From Bin87 sp034428455 (GTDB taxonomy: Bacteria; Chloroflexota; Dehalococcoidia; Lucifugimonadales; UBA3495): a DNA stretch of 64,000 bases. The stretch covers positions 1 through 64,000 of the forward strand of contig DAOUHZ010000006.1 in the NCBI GenBank assembly GCA_034428455.1, written 5' to 3'. Positions 7,778 through 15,322 of this stretch are shown piece after piece. Position 1 is the stretch's first letter, and the number at the start of each line of letters is the position of its first letter. Made by a program: the position numbers and the translations under genes. The notes under the pieces were generated by a model that made no database searches, was not told the DNA's origin, and was given only the letters and a program-made list of their open reading frames with translations.

Positions 7778-8515
7778 ATGACCGACAATCCGATCGCCCA
7801 GGTCAACACGCTGGTCTTCGATATCTTCGGAACCGTGCTCGACCTGGGCGGAAGTCTATCCGAGCCAGCCGGGAGATTCCTGGCCGAGCGCGGCTCGACG
7901 GTTACGGCAGACAGGTTCTGGGACGATTGGCGCGGGCGCCAGCGCATCGAGCAGTACCAGGACAATCTCTATATGCTGGGACACAGCGGCTACCTGGAAA
8001 CCTGCCGCCGGTCCTTTGTCTACTGCCTGCGCCTCCACGGCGTGGAGTTCGACTACACCGCCGTGGACCGGTTTATGGCTGTGTATGACGATTTGCGTCC
8101 GTTTGAAGATGCAGTCCAGGGTCTGCGAAAACTGGTCGACAGCCAGCGATTTGGCCTGGTGGTGCTGTCTAACGGTGAGCAGTCTTACCTGGAGCGCATG
8201 GCGACGAACAACGTCGGGATCCCTTTCGATCATGTAATTTCGGTGGAGAAGGCCGGCGTTTTCAAGCCCCACCCGGCCGTGTACCGGACGGCGACCCGCA
8301 TCCTTGACAAAGCGCCCGGCGAGATCATGATGATCTCCTCCCATTCGTTTGACGTAACCGGCGCGCGAGCGTCTGGGTTCCGGGCCGGTTATGTAAACCG
8401 CTACAACCTCCCCAATGAGGAATCCGTTTACCTTCCTGATTTCGAGGTAGCGGACTTCCACGAGTTGGTGGATCGGTTGCTCTCGGCTACAAGGTCCGGA
8501 GCTGGCGGGCAGTAG
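7778..8515 (+). CDS. HAD-superfamily hydrolase, haloacid dehalogenase type II-like
   Basis: A 245-residue HAD protein. The nucleophile motif is FDIFGTVLD, followed by WRGRQRIEQY (the arginine region of L-2-haloacid dehalogenases), VLSNGEQ (Ser-Asn), KPHPAVY (Lys and Tyr), and MISSHSFDVTGARASGF. The last matches the SSNAWDATGAR block of L-2-haloacid dehalogenases, except that Asn is His, a common variant. The family replaces the halogen of 2-haloacids with hydroxyl through an aspartyl ester; phosphatase activity is the alternative. ATG 7778 is chosen over an in-frame TTG at 7763. The next gene follows after 3 bases. Confidence 0.82.
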   Translation: MTDNPIAQVNTLVFDIFGTVLDLGGSLSEPAGRFLAERGSTVTADRFWDDWRGRQRIEQYQDNLYMLGHSGYLETCRRSFVYCLRLHGVEFDYTAVDRFMAVYDDLRPFEDAVQGLRKLVDSQRFGLVVLSNGEQSYLERMATNNVGIPFDHVISVEKAGVFKPHPAVYRTATRILDKAPGEIMMISSHSFDVTGARASGFRAGYVNRYNLPNEESVYLPDFEVADFHELVDRLLSATRSGAGGQ

Positions 8516-8518
8516 CCC

Positions 8519-9754
8519 ATGGCCTCCGTTGCCGTCGCCGGACGGCTGCGCGCGTTTTCCGCTCTCCGCCACCGGGACTTCCGGTGGTTCTTTCTGAATA
8601 TCGGGGTGCAGTCCTTCGGCCAGGGCATCCAGTTCCTCGGCATCGGCTTCCTGATCATTGACCTCGGCGGTGAGAAGACTGCGCTGGGTCTGGCGGTCAG
8701 CCTCTTCGGTGTTTCCAACCTGGTCTTCACCTTCGTTGGTGGCGTACTCGCCGACCGGGTTGACAGGAAACTGTTCCTGATCTGCTGCGTCCTGGGTAAC
8801 GCCGTCGTGACGCTGACCCTAGCCTTTTTGGCGTTGACCGGCCTGGCCCAGATCTGGCACGTGTACGCTGTTGTGTTCATCCTGGGCGGCCTGATGGCCG
8901 TGCAGATGCCCGCCCGGTTCGCACTCGCGGCGGACCTGGTTCCCCGCGAAGATATGATGAACGCGGTGGCCTTGCACACCTCAGTAGGCCAGATCGGCAA
9001 TATGTTGGGCCCCCTGGTCGGTGGTTGGGCGATCCAGTACATTGACACCTGGGCCGGGATCATGATCAACGGGGTTAGTTACCTGGTGGGCATCGGGTTC
9101 CTGATGATGGTAGCCCGCCCCGCCTCAATGACCCGGCGGAATTCTTCGCCCATCAGCGACTTTGTGGGTGGATTGTCCCACGCCATCAGGACCCCCATGG
9201 CGGCGGTGCTGATCTTCCTGTCAGCGACGTTTGGCTTTTTCGGCATGGCCTACATGCAAGTAGTGCCTGCTTTCACCACCGAATTCCTGCGCCTGAACGC
9301 CTTCCAAACCGGGGTATTCATGGTGTGCCGGGGCGCCGGGGCATTTATGGGATCCATGGTGGTTGCCAGTTGGGGCGACACCAAGAATAAGGGTCTCCTG
9401 ATGTACCTTCAGCTTGTGATCTGCTGCATCGGGCTGATCGCCATGGCCTGGTCGCAGTGGTTCTGGGCCGCGTGCATGCTGGTGGCCTTGGTGGGGTCCA
9501 CCAGCATCGGAGGCTTCTGGCCGGTGTCCAGCTCGATGATGCAGTTGACGACGGCTCCGGATATGCGTGGCCGGATGATGGCGATGATGCAACTCGCCCC
9601 CGTATTCCACTTCCTGGGAGCATGGCCTCTGACCTGGCTGGCGCAGCTGTACGGTTGGTCTGCCGCGATCACCAGCGGGGCCGTCGTTCTGCTGGTGATA
9701 TCGCTGGCCGGCTGGATGTATCGGCCCATGGTGCGGCGGATGAACGAGATCTAA
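8519..9754 (+). CDS. MFS transporter, MFS_3/EntS-like
   Basis: A 411-residue major facilitator with about 12 membrane helices. The start (LRHRDFRWFFLNIGVQSFGQGIQFLG) and the loop GGVLADRVDRKLFL fit the MFS_3 branch, which includes enterobactin exporter EntS and macrolide exporters. It is separated from the HAD gene by only 3 bases and is therefore translated from the same message. It may export a product or analogue related to that enzyme's substrate, but nothing in the protein names the cargo. Confidence 0.85.
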   Translation: MASVAVAGRLRAFSALRHRDFRWFFLNIGVQSFGQGIQFLGIGFLIIDLGGEKTALGLAVSLFGVSNLVFTFVGGVLADRVDRKLFLICCVLGNAVVTLTLAFLALTGLAQIWHVYAVVFILGGLMAVQMPARFALAADLVPREDMMNAVALHTSVGQIGNMLGPLVGGWAIQYIDTWAGIMINGVSYLVGIGFLMMVARPASMTRRNSSPISDFVGGLSHAIRTPMAAVLIFLSATFGFFGMAYMQVVPAFTTEFLRLNAFQTGVFMVCRGAGAFMGSMVVASWGDTKNKGLLMYLQLVICCIGLIAMAWSQWFWAACMLVALVGSTSIGGFWPVSSSMMQLTTAPDMRGRMMAMMQLAPVFHFLGAWPLTWLAQLYGWSAAITSGAVVLLVISLAGWMYRPMVRRMNEI

Positions 9755-9845
9755 TCAGTCAGCCGGCAGCCCGAGGCCGGCCCGGTTGCCCTTGCGCGGG
9801 CGGTCATGCCATACTGCGCCGAACGCATCACCAGAGAGTTCTGAA

Positions 9846-10157
9846 ATGGAAACGATTGAGTTGTCCGATTACATCCTTTACGGATTCCTTGCCTTCATTG
9901 GCTTGCTGCTCATTGCGATGTTTGTCGTGTTGATTCGCCTGACGAAAGAGAACGGCGAGATCAAAGGCGAACTTAAAGGCATCAATAAGCGGCTAGACGA
10001 GCTGACCGAACGTGTGGCCAAGCTGGAACAAACCGTTTTGACTATGTTCGGCGAAGTCGGCGAGATTAAGGGCAGGCTAAACCTGATGCTAATACATCGC
10101 CACGAGCCGGAAACCGGGCAGGTAATTCTTACCCCTGAGCAAACCGCGGCCGATTAG
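9846..10157 (+). CDS. Membrane-anchored coiled-coil protein, unknown function
   Basis: A 103-residue protein with one membrane helix (about residues 9-31, YILYGFLAFIGLLLIAMFVV) and then a heptad-rich charged helix (GEIKGELKGINKRLDELTERVAKLEQTV) ending in a second short helix. This is the layout of small anchored coiled-coil proteins such as those built like LapA or YhcB. Function is not known. ATG 9846 is chosen because the helix follows at once and GAGAG lies upstream; the longer frame from 9786 has no support. Confidence 0.65.
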   Translation: METIELSDYILYGFLAFIGLLLIAMFVVLIRLTKENGEIKGELKGINKRLDELTERVAKLEQTVLTMFGEVGEIKGRLNLMLIHRHEPETGQVILTPEQTAAD

Positions 10158-10180
10158 ACTTTGCGGAAATCCGCCGCGTC

Positions 10181-10209
10181 TTGCCCGCCGACGCCAGCTG
10201 TCGTATATT
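10181..10209 (+). promoter_or_regulatory. Sigma70-type promoter before the VOC gene
   Basis: TTGCCC (10181-10186) and TATATT (10204-10209) are 17 bases apart. The predicted leader is about 37 bases, ending in the Shine-Dalgarno AGGAG before the ATG at 10253. Confidence 0.6.
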
Positions 10210-10252
10210 CTGCGCCAACAGGCGCCCTATCCAATCACAAAGGAGTTCTGCA

Positions 10253-10702
10253 ATGGTTAAACCCAAGCAAGTCGGACATCTCGTCATCAATGTCTCTGAC
10301 GTGGCGGCATCCACCAAGTTCTACACCGAGATCCTGGGCTTCGAGATCGCTGTCTCGCGCCCCACCGCAACCTTCCTGACCTGCGGCGAAATCCACCACG
10401 ATTTGGCCCTGTTCCAGGCATCCGAGGATTCGCCGGAAACCCGCAAGGGGAACATCGGCCTCAACCACTTTGCCGTGCAGGTGGAAGACTTCGACTCCCT
10501 GCGTGACCTGTACCATACGCTGCTGGAGCACGACGTCAAGGTGGACCGCACGACCGATCACGGTATGACCGGAAGCGTCTACTTCGAGGACCCGGACGGC
10601 AATGGCATCGAGTTCTACTACGACAAGTTCGATACCGCCGAAGAGGGTCTGGCCGAAATGCGCCGCGAGGGCCGTGAGAACACCGTTCTGGTAATCGATT
10701 AG
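10253..10702 (+). CDS. VOC-superfamily metalloenzyme (glyoxalase/extradiol dioxygenase fold)
   Basis: A 149-residue protein with the two-module VOC fold. The ligand set of extradiol dioxygenases is present: His in GHLVINVSD near the start, His in LNHFAVQV at the start of module two, and Glu in the final DPDGNGIEFYY strand. Proteins of this size are glyoxalases, fosfomycin-type transferases or catechol dioxygenase-like enzymes. It stands alone between its own promoter and a clear terminator. The substrate cannot be told from sequence; ring cleavage would suit the catabolic neighbours. Confidence 0.85.
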   Translation: MVKPKQVGHLVINVSDVAASTKFYTEILGFEIAVSRPTATFLTCGEIHHDLALFQASEDSPETRKGNIGLNHFAVQVEDFDSLRDLYHTLLEHDVKVDRTTDHGMTGSVYFEDPDGNGIEFYYDKFDTAEEGLAEMRREGRENTVLVID

Positions 10703-10727
10703 TACCGACAATACGGTCAAACAATCA

Positions 10728-10755
10728 GGGGCGGGTTCAAGACCCGCCCCTTTTT
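10728..10755 (+). terminator. Rho-independent terminator after the VOC gene
   Basis: GGGGCGGGT and ACCCGCCCC form a 9-bp stem with a 5-base loop, followed by five T residues. The core is related to the other GGGGCG palindromes in this window. Confidence 0.85.
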
Positions 10756-10780
10756 GATGCCGCAATATTCGTGCCCCTGC

Positions 10781-11752
10781 TCAGCGCGCGCCGGCCAGGT
10801 TATCATCATCTTCCTCGGGCAGTTCGAACTGGCCCAGAATATCAGCCAGTGTCCCTTCGATACTCGGGTCGAGTTCGACGGGCTCCTCGAAGGGCTGGAA
10901 CTGGTAATCATTGCGCACCCGGTCGATGTACCGTCGGGCCTCGTCGTTGCGCTGAGCCACCCGGTCCAGCGATTCCAGGAGGCGCGTTGCCTCTTCCTCG
11001 TACCGGGGCCTCAGGTCGGACAGATCGATGTCCAATGAATACAGGGCCCGCAGCCGGCGCATGATGTCGTAGAAAGCCCGATGGTCGGTGGTAATACCCA
11101 ACTGCCCCCCGCTGCCTCCGCTGAAGGGGAACATGGGCGCCATGGCTCCGACCCGCACCATCTCCACGTCCGGATGCTGGAAATGGGCGATGCTGACCAG
11201 CGCCATGCCCACCGTGGGCCCCTGCCGTTGCTGGGAACCGTAGCTGGAGAAGAGCATTCCGTGCTGGCGCAGCTCATCAACCATGGAGGCCTTGCTGTAC
11301 ACGCAGGACACCCGGCGTTCCAACTCGGGCGGCGCCGGACCGTTGTAACCCTCGACGGCGGCAATCTTCGGATTTCCCAATGCCGCCGCGGCCTCGAAAA
11401 AGGCGTCTCCGTAGAGATCGATCCGATACCAGGGTTCAACCCCGAGGAAGATGACCACACCGTCTCCGGCGTCCCAGAACCCGTTGTCCCATCGCATGGG
11501 ACGGCTGGGGAGGCCGTCGTCGAAAGCAGCCCTTGGCCGATACAGATCGTGGGTGCCCGCAACCTGGAAGGGGAAGCACATCCTGGAGATCTCTTCGGTC
11601 ATCTGGCCGATGCGTCTCGCCGACAGCTTGTCGATTAGCCAGCGGGGCATACCACTGGAGATGTTGCCGCCGTCTGACCATTGTCGCCGCCAGCCGGCGA
11701 TTATCACCCGCGCCTGCGGGGTTTCGTCGAGGGCGATGAGCGGATCGGCCAT
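10781..11752 (-). CDS. PAC2-family protein (proteasome-assembly-chaperone fold)
   Basis: A 323-residue PAC2-superfamily protein. Recognisable blocks are RVIIAGWRRQWSDGG near the N-terminus, GDGVVIFLGVEPWYRIDLYGDAFFEAA, and EGYNGPAPPELERR, then a C-terminal charged helical part (RRLRALYSLDIDLSDLRPRYEEEATRLLESLDRV). PAC2 proteins in Actinobacteria and Chloroflexi are linked to proteasome or purine-related functions, but their biochemistry is poorly known. It lies 21 bases downstream of the glutaredoxin-DinB gene and probably shares its transcript. Confidence 0.75.
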   Translation of the reverse strand: MADPLIALDETPQARVIIAGWRRQWSDGGNISSGMPRWLIDKLSARRIGQMTEEISRMCFPFQVAGTHDLYRPRAAFDDGLPSRPMRWDNGFWDAGDGVVIFLGVEPWYRIDLYGDAFFEAAAALGNPKIAAVEGYNGPAPPELERRVSCVYSKASMVDELRQHGMLFSSYGSQQRQGPTVGMALVSIAHFQHPDVEMVRVGAMAPMFPFSGGSGGQLGITTDHRAFYDIMRRLRALYSLDIDLSDLRPRYEEEATRLLESLDRVAQRNDEARRYIDRVRNDYQFQPFEEPVELDPSIEGTLADILGQFELPEEDDDNLAGAR

Positions 11753-11773
11753 GACTTTGTCCTCGCGCCGATG

Positions 11774-12553
11774 CTAGATCAGCTGGGCCGGTGTGAAGAT
11801 GCCATCCATGTCCTCCTCGGAGGCGGGGGCCTTCGGCGGCTGGTCCAGTTGGTCGTCCATGAACCAATACACCTGCTTGAGATGATGGGTGCTGTGGCTC
11901 AGGATTATGTTGAGCAATTCCAAGACGGTGACCTCACCGCCATAGTGGGCGGGCACCACCCGGTCGAACCCTTCGGTGTCGCCGCTGTTGAGAAACTCAG
12001 TGATATCGTCTGCCACCTTGAGCGCGTACGATGCGATGTCGTCGGGCTTGGTCAGGTGAGACACGCTCTCCTTACAGGCCCGCATGTCGTCGGTGTTCAT
12101 CGAACCGCGCGTCCGGCTGGTGTAGGCCAACTCGGGGAAAGACACGATGTGCAGCAGGGTATCCCGCAGCATTTCCGGCCGCCACTGCACCGGCTGAGCA
12201 AGCTGTTCTTCCGAGAGCTCGCACGTCGCTCGCGCTGCCGCCTTCAATATCCGTTGGTACTTGTCGGCCAGCCAGGCCGTCTTGCCCGACAGGTCGATGG
12301 GAGCATCGTCCAGGCCCAGCGCTGGGATCAGCTTCTTGGGGTAGTACCCGATGATTACTTCCGTCCCGTCAATGATGGTGACGGGAGCGGACAGGACACC
12401 CCTGGATTTCAGGTCCTCGCGGGCGGCCTCGTCGGTCAGCAGGTCGTGGTGTTCATACTGAACACCGTTGGTCGCCAGAAATTCTTCCAGCGTCCGGCAG
12501 CTGAATCAACCAGGGTTGGTGTAAACGTGGACTTCCCTAGCGGTGGTCGTCAT
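11774..12553 (-). CDS. Glutaredoxin-DinB fusion with in-frame TGA at the redox site (likely selenoprotein)
   Basis: From ATG 12553 the frame gives 259 residues if the TGA at 12508-12506 (codon 16) is read as selenocysteine. The flanks spell VYTNPG, then the TGA, then FSC: the glutaredoxin active site CxxC with the first Cys replaced. The glutaredoxin domain continues through residue ~80 (the cis-proline block is GVLSAPVTIIDGTEVIIGYYPKKL). From ~100 on there is a DinB four-helix domain (MLRDTLLHIVSFPELAY, then ILSHSTHHLKQVYWFM) with histidines able to bind metal. DinB relatives include bacillithiol and mycothiol transferases, so a thiol-linked joint function is plausible. If TGA is a stop, only the DinB part from an internal start would be made. 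Confidence 0.75.
12473..12508 (-). promoter_or_regulatory. Candidate recoding region: UGA codon plus following hairpin
   Basis: The UGA is at 12508-12506. In the mRNA, UGCCGGA (12499-12493) can pair over 7 bp with UCUGGCG (12479-12473), including two G-U pairs, around a 13-base loop. Bacterial SECIS elements lie just after the UGA, but here the loop begins only 13 bases after it, a little nearer than usual. The element is possible, not proven. Confidence 0.35.
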
Positions 12554-12579
12554 CGCAATTTCTCCTAGTCGGATCGAGC

Positions 12580-14118
12580 TTATTCGCCGGCGCGGAACCA
12601 GTCGGACTTTCGCTCGGCAATCATGATCGTGGTGCAGTTGGTGTTGGCGCGGATGCAGTCCGGCATCACCGATGCGTCGGCGACGTGGAGGTTTTCCATG
12701 CCGTGCACCCGGCAGTGCTGGTCAACCACGGCCATTGGGTCGTCGGCCGATCCGATCTTGCAGGTGCCGGAGATGTGCTGGGAGGTGCTGACGACGCGCT
12801 TGAGCCAGTCGTTCAGCGTCTCATCGCTCTCCAAATCCGCCGGCAACGGGTCCAGCAATTCGTCGGCGACGTCCTTGTAGTGGTCGCTTTCCAGCAGGTT
12901 GACGCACACCCGGACCGCCTCCCGCATCCGCGAAAGGTCAAACTCTTCCTGGAAGTAGTTGTAGTTCAACGCCGGCTGATCGTGTGGGTCGGTGCTGGAC
13001 AACTGCAAATGACCCGAGCCGATTGCCAATTCCAGGATGCAGGTGAAGCGAATGCCCTCGGCCTCCAGTGGGTCGCCGGCGATGGGCGACGAGAAGGAGG
13101 ACTGCATGATCTGAATGTCATTGCGCAGGTGGCTGTCGGTGGCGGTGTAGCGGAGGCACACCTGAGTTCGGGGGGCCGATGGGTCCAGGGGAAAGTCGTC
13201 CTTCACCTTCACCGGAACGCGGATGTTGGGATGGTCGCGCAGGTTCTGGCCGACTCCCGGCAGTTCATGCACCACGGGGATGCCCATCTCCCGCAGGTGA
13301 TCGGCGGGTCCGACGCCCGACAGCAAAAGCAACTGGGGCGACGCGATGGCGCCGGAGCTCAGGATGATGTCATTGGCTTCGACCGTGAAGACCTCACCGC
13401 CGCTCTCCACTTCCACGCCCACCGCCTTTTTGCCCTCGAAAACGATGCGGCGACAGGTGACGTTGGGACGGATGGTCAGGTTCAGGCGGTGCCTGGCCTC
13501 GCGCAGGTAGGTGATCGACGTGCTCATGCGCACGCCGTTGGGGTTGTTCATCGGGACCGGGCCGACGCCGCCCGACTCGGGGTGGTTCATGTCCGGGTCG
13601 TGGGGATGGCCGGCGTCGCGGCAGGCGTTCCAGAAAGCGACCTGCGCCGGAAGCCAGTCTTCCTGCCGGTGGCGTCGGACGGGGATGGGTCCGGTGTTGC
13701 CGTGGAAGTCGTCGCTGATATCAACGTCGGTTTCCATCTTGCGGAAATAGGGCAGGCAGTCGGTGAACTTCCACTCGTCGTTGCCCAGGGCCGCCCAGGC
13801 GTCGTAGTCCTCGGGGACGCCGCGGAGGAGCACCTGGCCGTTGATGGCGGACGACCCGCCGACTACCTTGCCGCGAGGCACGGGCATCGGGTTGGCCTGA
13901 CCGGGGTTCTGCGCCCAGAAGGTCCAGTTGTGCGGCGCGTTCACCGCTGAGGCGGTCTGGTCGTAGCCGTACTTGAGGTCGTCCGGATAGAGCTCGAAAT
14001 CTGGGTAGTCCGGCCCGGCTTCCAGCAGTAGAACCGAACGGTCAGGGTCTTCCGTCAGCCTGGCCGCCATGGTGCAGCCGGCTGATCCCGCGCCGATGAT
14101 GATGACGTCGTACTTCAT
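12580..14118 (-). CDS. GMC-family flavin oxidoreductase (choline dehydrogenase-like)
   Basis: A 512-residue glucose-methanol-choline oxidoreductase. The FAD-binding GAGSAG is at residues 8-13, LLLEAGPDYP holds the FAD-ribose acid, VPRGKVVGGSSAINGQVLLRG is the GMC signature, and SSGAIASPQLLLLSGVGP is signature two. The catalytic pair is His in STSQHISGTCKIG and Asn in RANTNCTTIM. These enzymes oxidise alcohols such as choline or polyethylene glycol with FAD. Substrate unknown. It lies 26 bases upstream of the glutaredoxin-DinB gene on the same strand, so the two are likely co-expressed. A clear paralogue is at 38.7 kb. Confidence 0.9.
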   Translation of the reverse strand: MKYDVIIIGAGSAGCTMAARLTEDPDRSVLLLEAGPDYPDFELYPDDLKYGYDQTASAVNAPHNWTFWAQNPGQANPMPVPRGKVVGGSSAINGQVLLRGVPEDYDAWAALGNDEWKFTDCLPYFRKMETDVDISDDFHGNTGPIPVRRHRQEDWLPAQVAFWNACRDAGHPHDPDMNHPESGGVGPVPMNNPNGVRMSTSITYLREARHRLNLTIRPNVTCRRIVFEGKKAVGVEVESGGEVFTVEANDIILSSGAIASPQLLLLSGVGPADHLREMGIPVVHELPGVGQNLRDHPNIRVPVKVKDDFPLDPSAPRTQVCLRYTATDSHLRNDIQIMQSSFSSPIAGDPLEAEGIRFTCILELAIGSGHLQLSSTDPHDQPALNYNYFQEEFDLSRMREAVRVCVNLLESDHYKDVADELLDPLPADLESDETLNDWLKRVVSTSQHISGTCKIGSADDPMAVVDQHCRVHGMENLHVADASVMPDCIRANTNCTTIMIAERKSDWFRAGE

Positions 14119-14300
14119 GGCGTTTCGCCTCCTAGGGTGAACGCTCCGGGATCATTGCTTGGGCGGATTATCGCCCGTATCGCCGCCGCCGGCAAGGGGC
14201 GGGCCAATCTCGGTCGCGTCAGCCCAGGTATGATAGACTGACCGCCGATTTCGGAGGCAATGCCTCCACTCGCAAACACGATACATAGGGAGACGCTCCG

Positions 14301-14621
14301 ATGCCCAAGTACCTCTTCCAGGCCAATTACACTACCGAGGGCTTCCAGGGATTGTTGAAGGAGGGAGGAACCTCGCGCCGCCAGGTTTTTGAAGGCTTGG
14401 CAAGCGAACAAGGCGGGGCATTGGAGTCTTTCTACTATGCCCTGGGCGGCGCCGATCTTTACATGACCTTCGACCTCCCAGATACGGCGACTGCCGCCGC
14501 GGTGTCGATGTCCATAGGCGCCGGCGGCGCCCTCAACATCACGACCGTCCAGTTGATTACTCCCGAAGAAATCGACGAGGCGTGCGGCAAGACGGTAACT
14601 TACCGCCCTCCCGGAGCGTAG
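14301..14621 (+). CDS. GYD-domain protein
   Basis: A 106-residue protein matching the GYD family: a ferredoxin-like alpha/beta sandwich starting MPKYLFQANYTTEGFQGLLKEGG, with ALGGADLYMTFDLPD where the family has the name-giving Gly-Tyr-Asp region (GADLYM here), and a final strand NITTVQLITPEE. Function of the family is not established; it resembles dimeric alpha-beta barrel proteins that bind small molecules. AGGGAGACGCTCCG precedes the start. It opens a plus-strand run with the DinB and flavin monooxygenase genes. Confidence 0.8.
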   Translation: MPKYLFQANYTTEGFQGLLKEGGTSRRQVFEGLASEQGGALESFYYALGGADLYMTFDLPDTATAAAVSMSIGAGGALNITTVQLITPEEIDEACGKTVTYRPPGA

Positions 14622-14657
14622 GCTTCTCGGCAATATTGGAACGCCGCCCGGCCCAAG

Positions 14658-15155
14658 ATGGCCGAGGGACTCATGTCCCCAGCAACGCGCTCCACAAAGA
14701 TTGCCGCTTATGGCGCAGCCTACGAGACCCTTATCACGGGACTGCGGGAGTTCCCCAAAGAAATGTGGGACTTCCGCGATGAACACGGTTGCTGGAGCAT
14801 TCACGAGCACCTGGTCCATATCGCCGACAGCGAGGCCAACAGCTACATTCGGTGCCGCCGCTTCATCGCCGAGCCTGGCGAACCGCTCATGGCATACGAC
14901 GAAAACGGCTGGGCCAGCGCGCTGGGCTATGCTGAGCGTTCCGTGGATGAGGCGTTGGAGCTGTTCCGGATCCTCCGCCAACAGACTTATGACCTGATCA
15001 AGACCCTGCCCGATACGACCTGGGCTCACACCTGCTACCACCCCGAAAACGGGGACATGACGCTGGACGACTGGCTGGATGTGTACGCCGTACATATCCC
15101 GGAACACCTCCAGTACATGCGAGAAAACTACCATGCCTGGCTCGCCTCCCGCTGA
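14658..15155 (+). CDS. DinB-family protein
   Basis: A 165-residue DinB/YfiT-like four-helix protein. Helix-borne histidines that bind a divalent metal in this family are visible: WSIHEHLVHIADSE and VYAVHIPEHLQYM. Members include bacillithiol- and mycothiol-dependent transferases and metal-dependent hydrolases, so a thiol transferase role is possible. It is 36 bases after the GYD gene. ATG 14658 is used; 14673 is an alternative. A second DinB domain sits in the fusion protein at 11.8-12.5 kb. Confidence 0.8.
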   Translation: MAEGLMSPATRSTKIAAYGAAYETLITGLREFPKEMWDFRDEHGCWSIHEHLVHIADSEANSYIRCRRFIAEPGEPLMAYDENGWASALGYAERSVDEALELFRILRQQTYDLIKTLPDTTWAHTCYHPENGDMTLDDWLDVYAVHIPEHLQYMRENYHAWLASR

Positions 15156-15187
15156 GTTCCCAGGTAGCGGCATTAGCGCCCGCAACG

Positions 15188-15217
15188 TTCGCCAACCGGT
15201 ATCAATTGCGCTATACT
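15188..15217 (+). promoter_or_regulatory. Possible promoter of the first LLM monooxygenase
   Basis: TATACT (15212-15217) is a good -10 box; TTCGCC (15188-15193) 18 bases upstream is a weak -35. The leader would be about 100 bases. Confidence 0.4.
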
Positions 15218-15322
15218 GCCGCCATGACTCGGTTCATGCCCCGGGGCGGTTTTCGTACCCATCTCGGGGGTGAATAACCGGAAGCGGGCGACCCCGCGAT
15301 TTTGCAGCACAGGAGATTTGCC

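Noticed and set aside
12248..12553. Reading the glutaredoxin region as a pseudogene or as a separate dead fragment
   Set aside because: The single stop is exactly at the redox residue and the rest of both domains is intact; decay would be expected to leave other damage. Sequencing error remains possible.
14115..15185. Minus-strand open frame of 356 codons over the GYD and DinB genes
   Set aside because: It is antisense to two genes with clear family matches and shows no motif itself.
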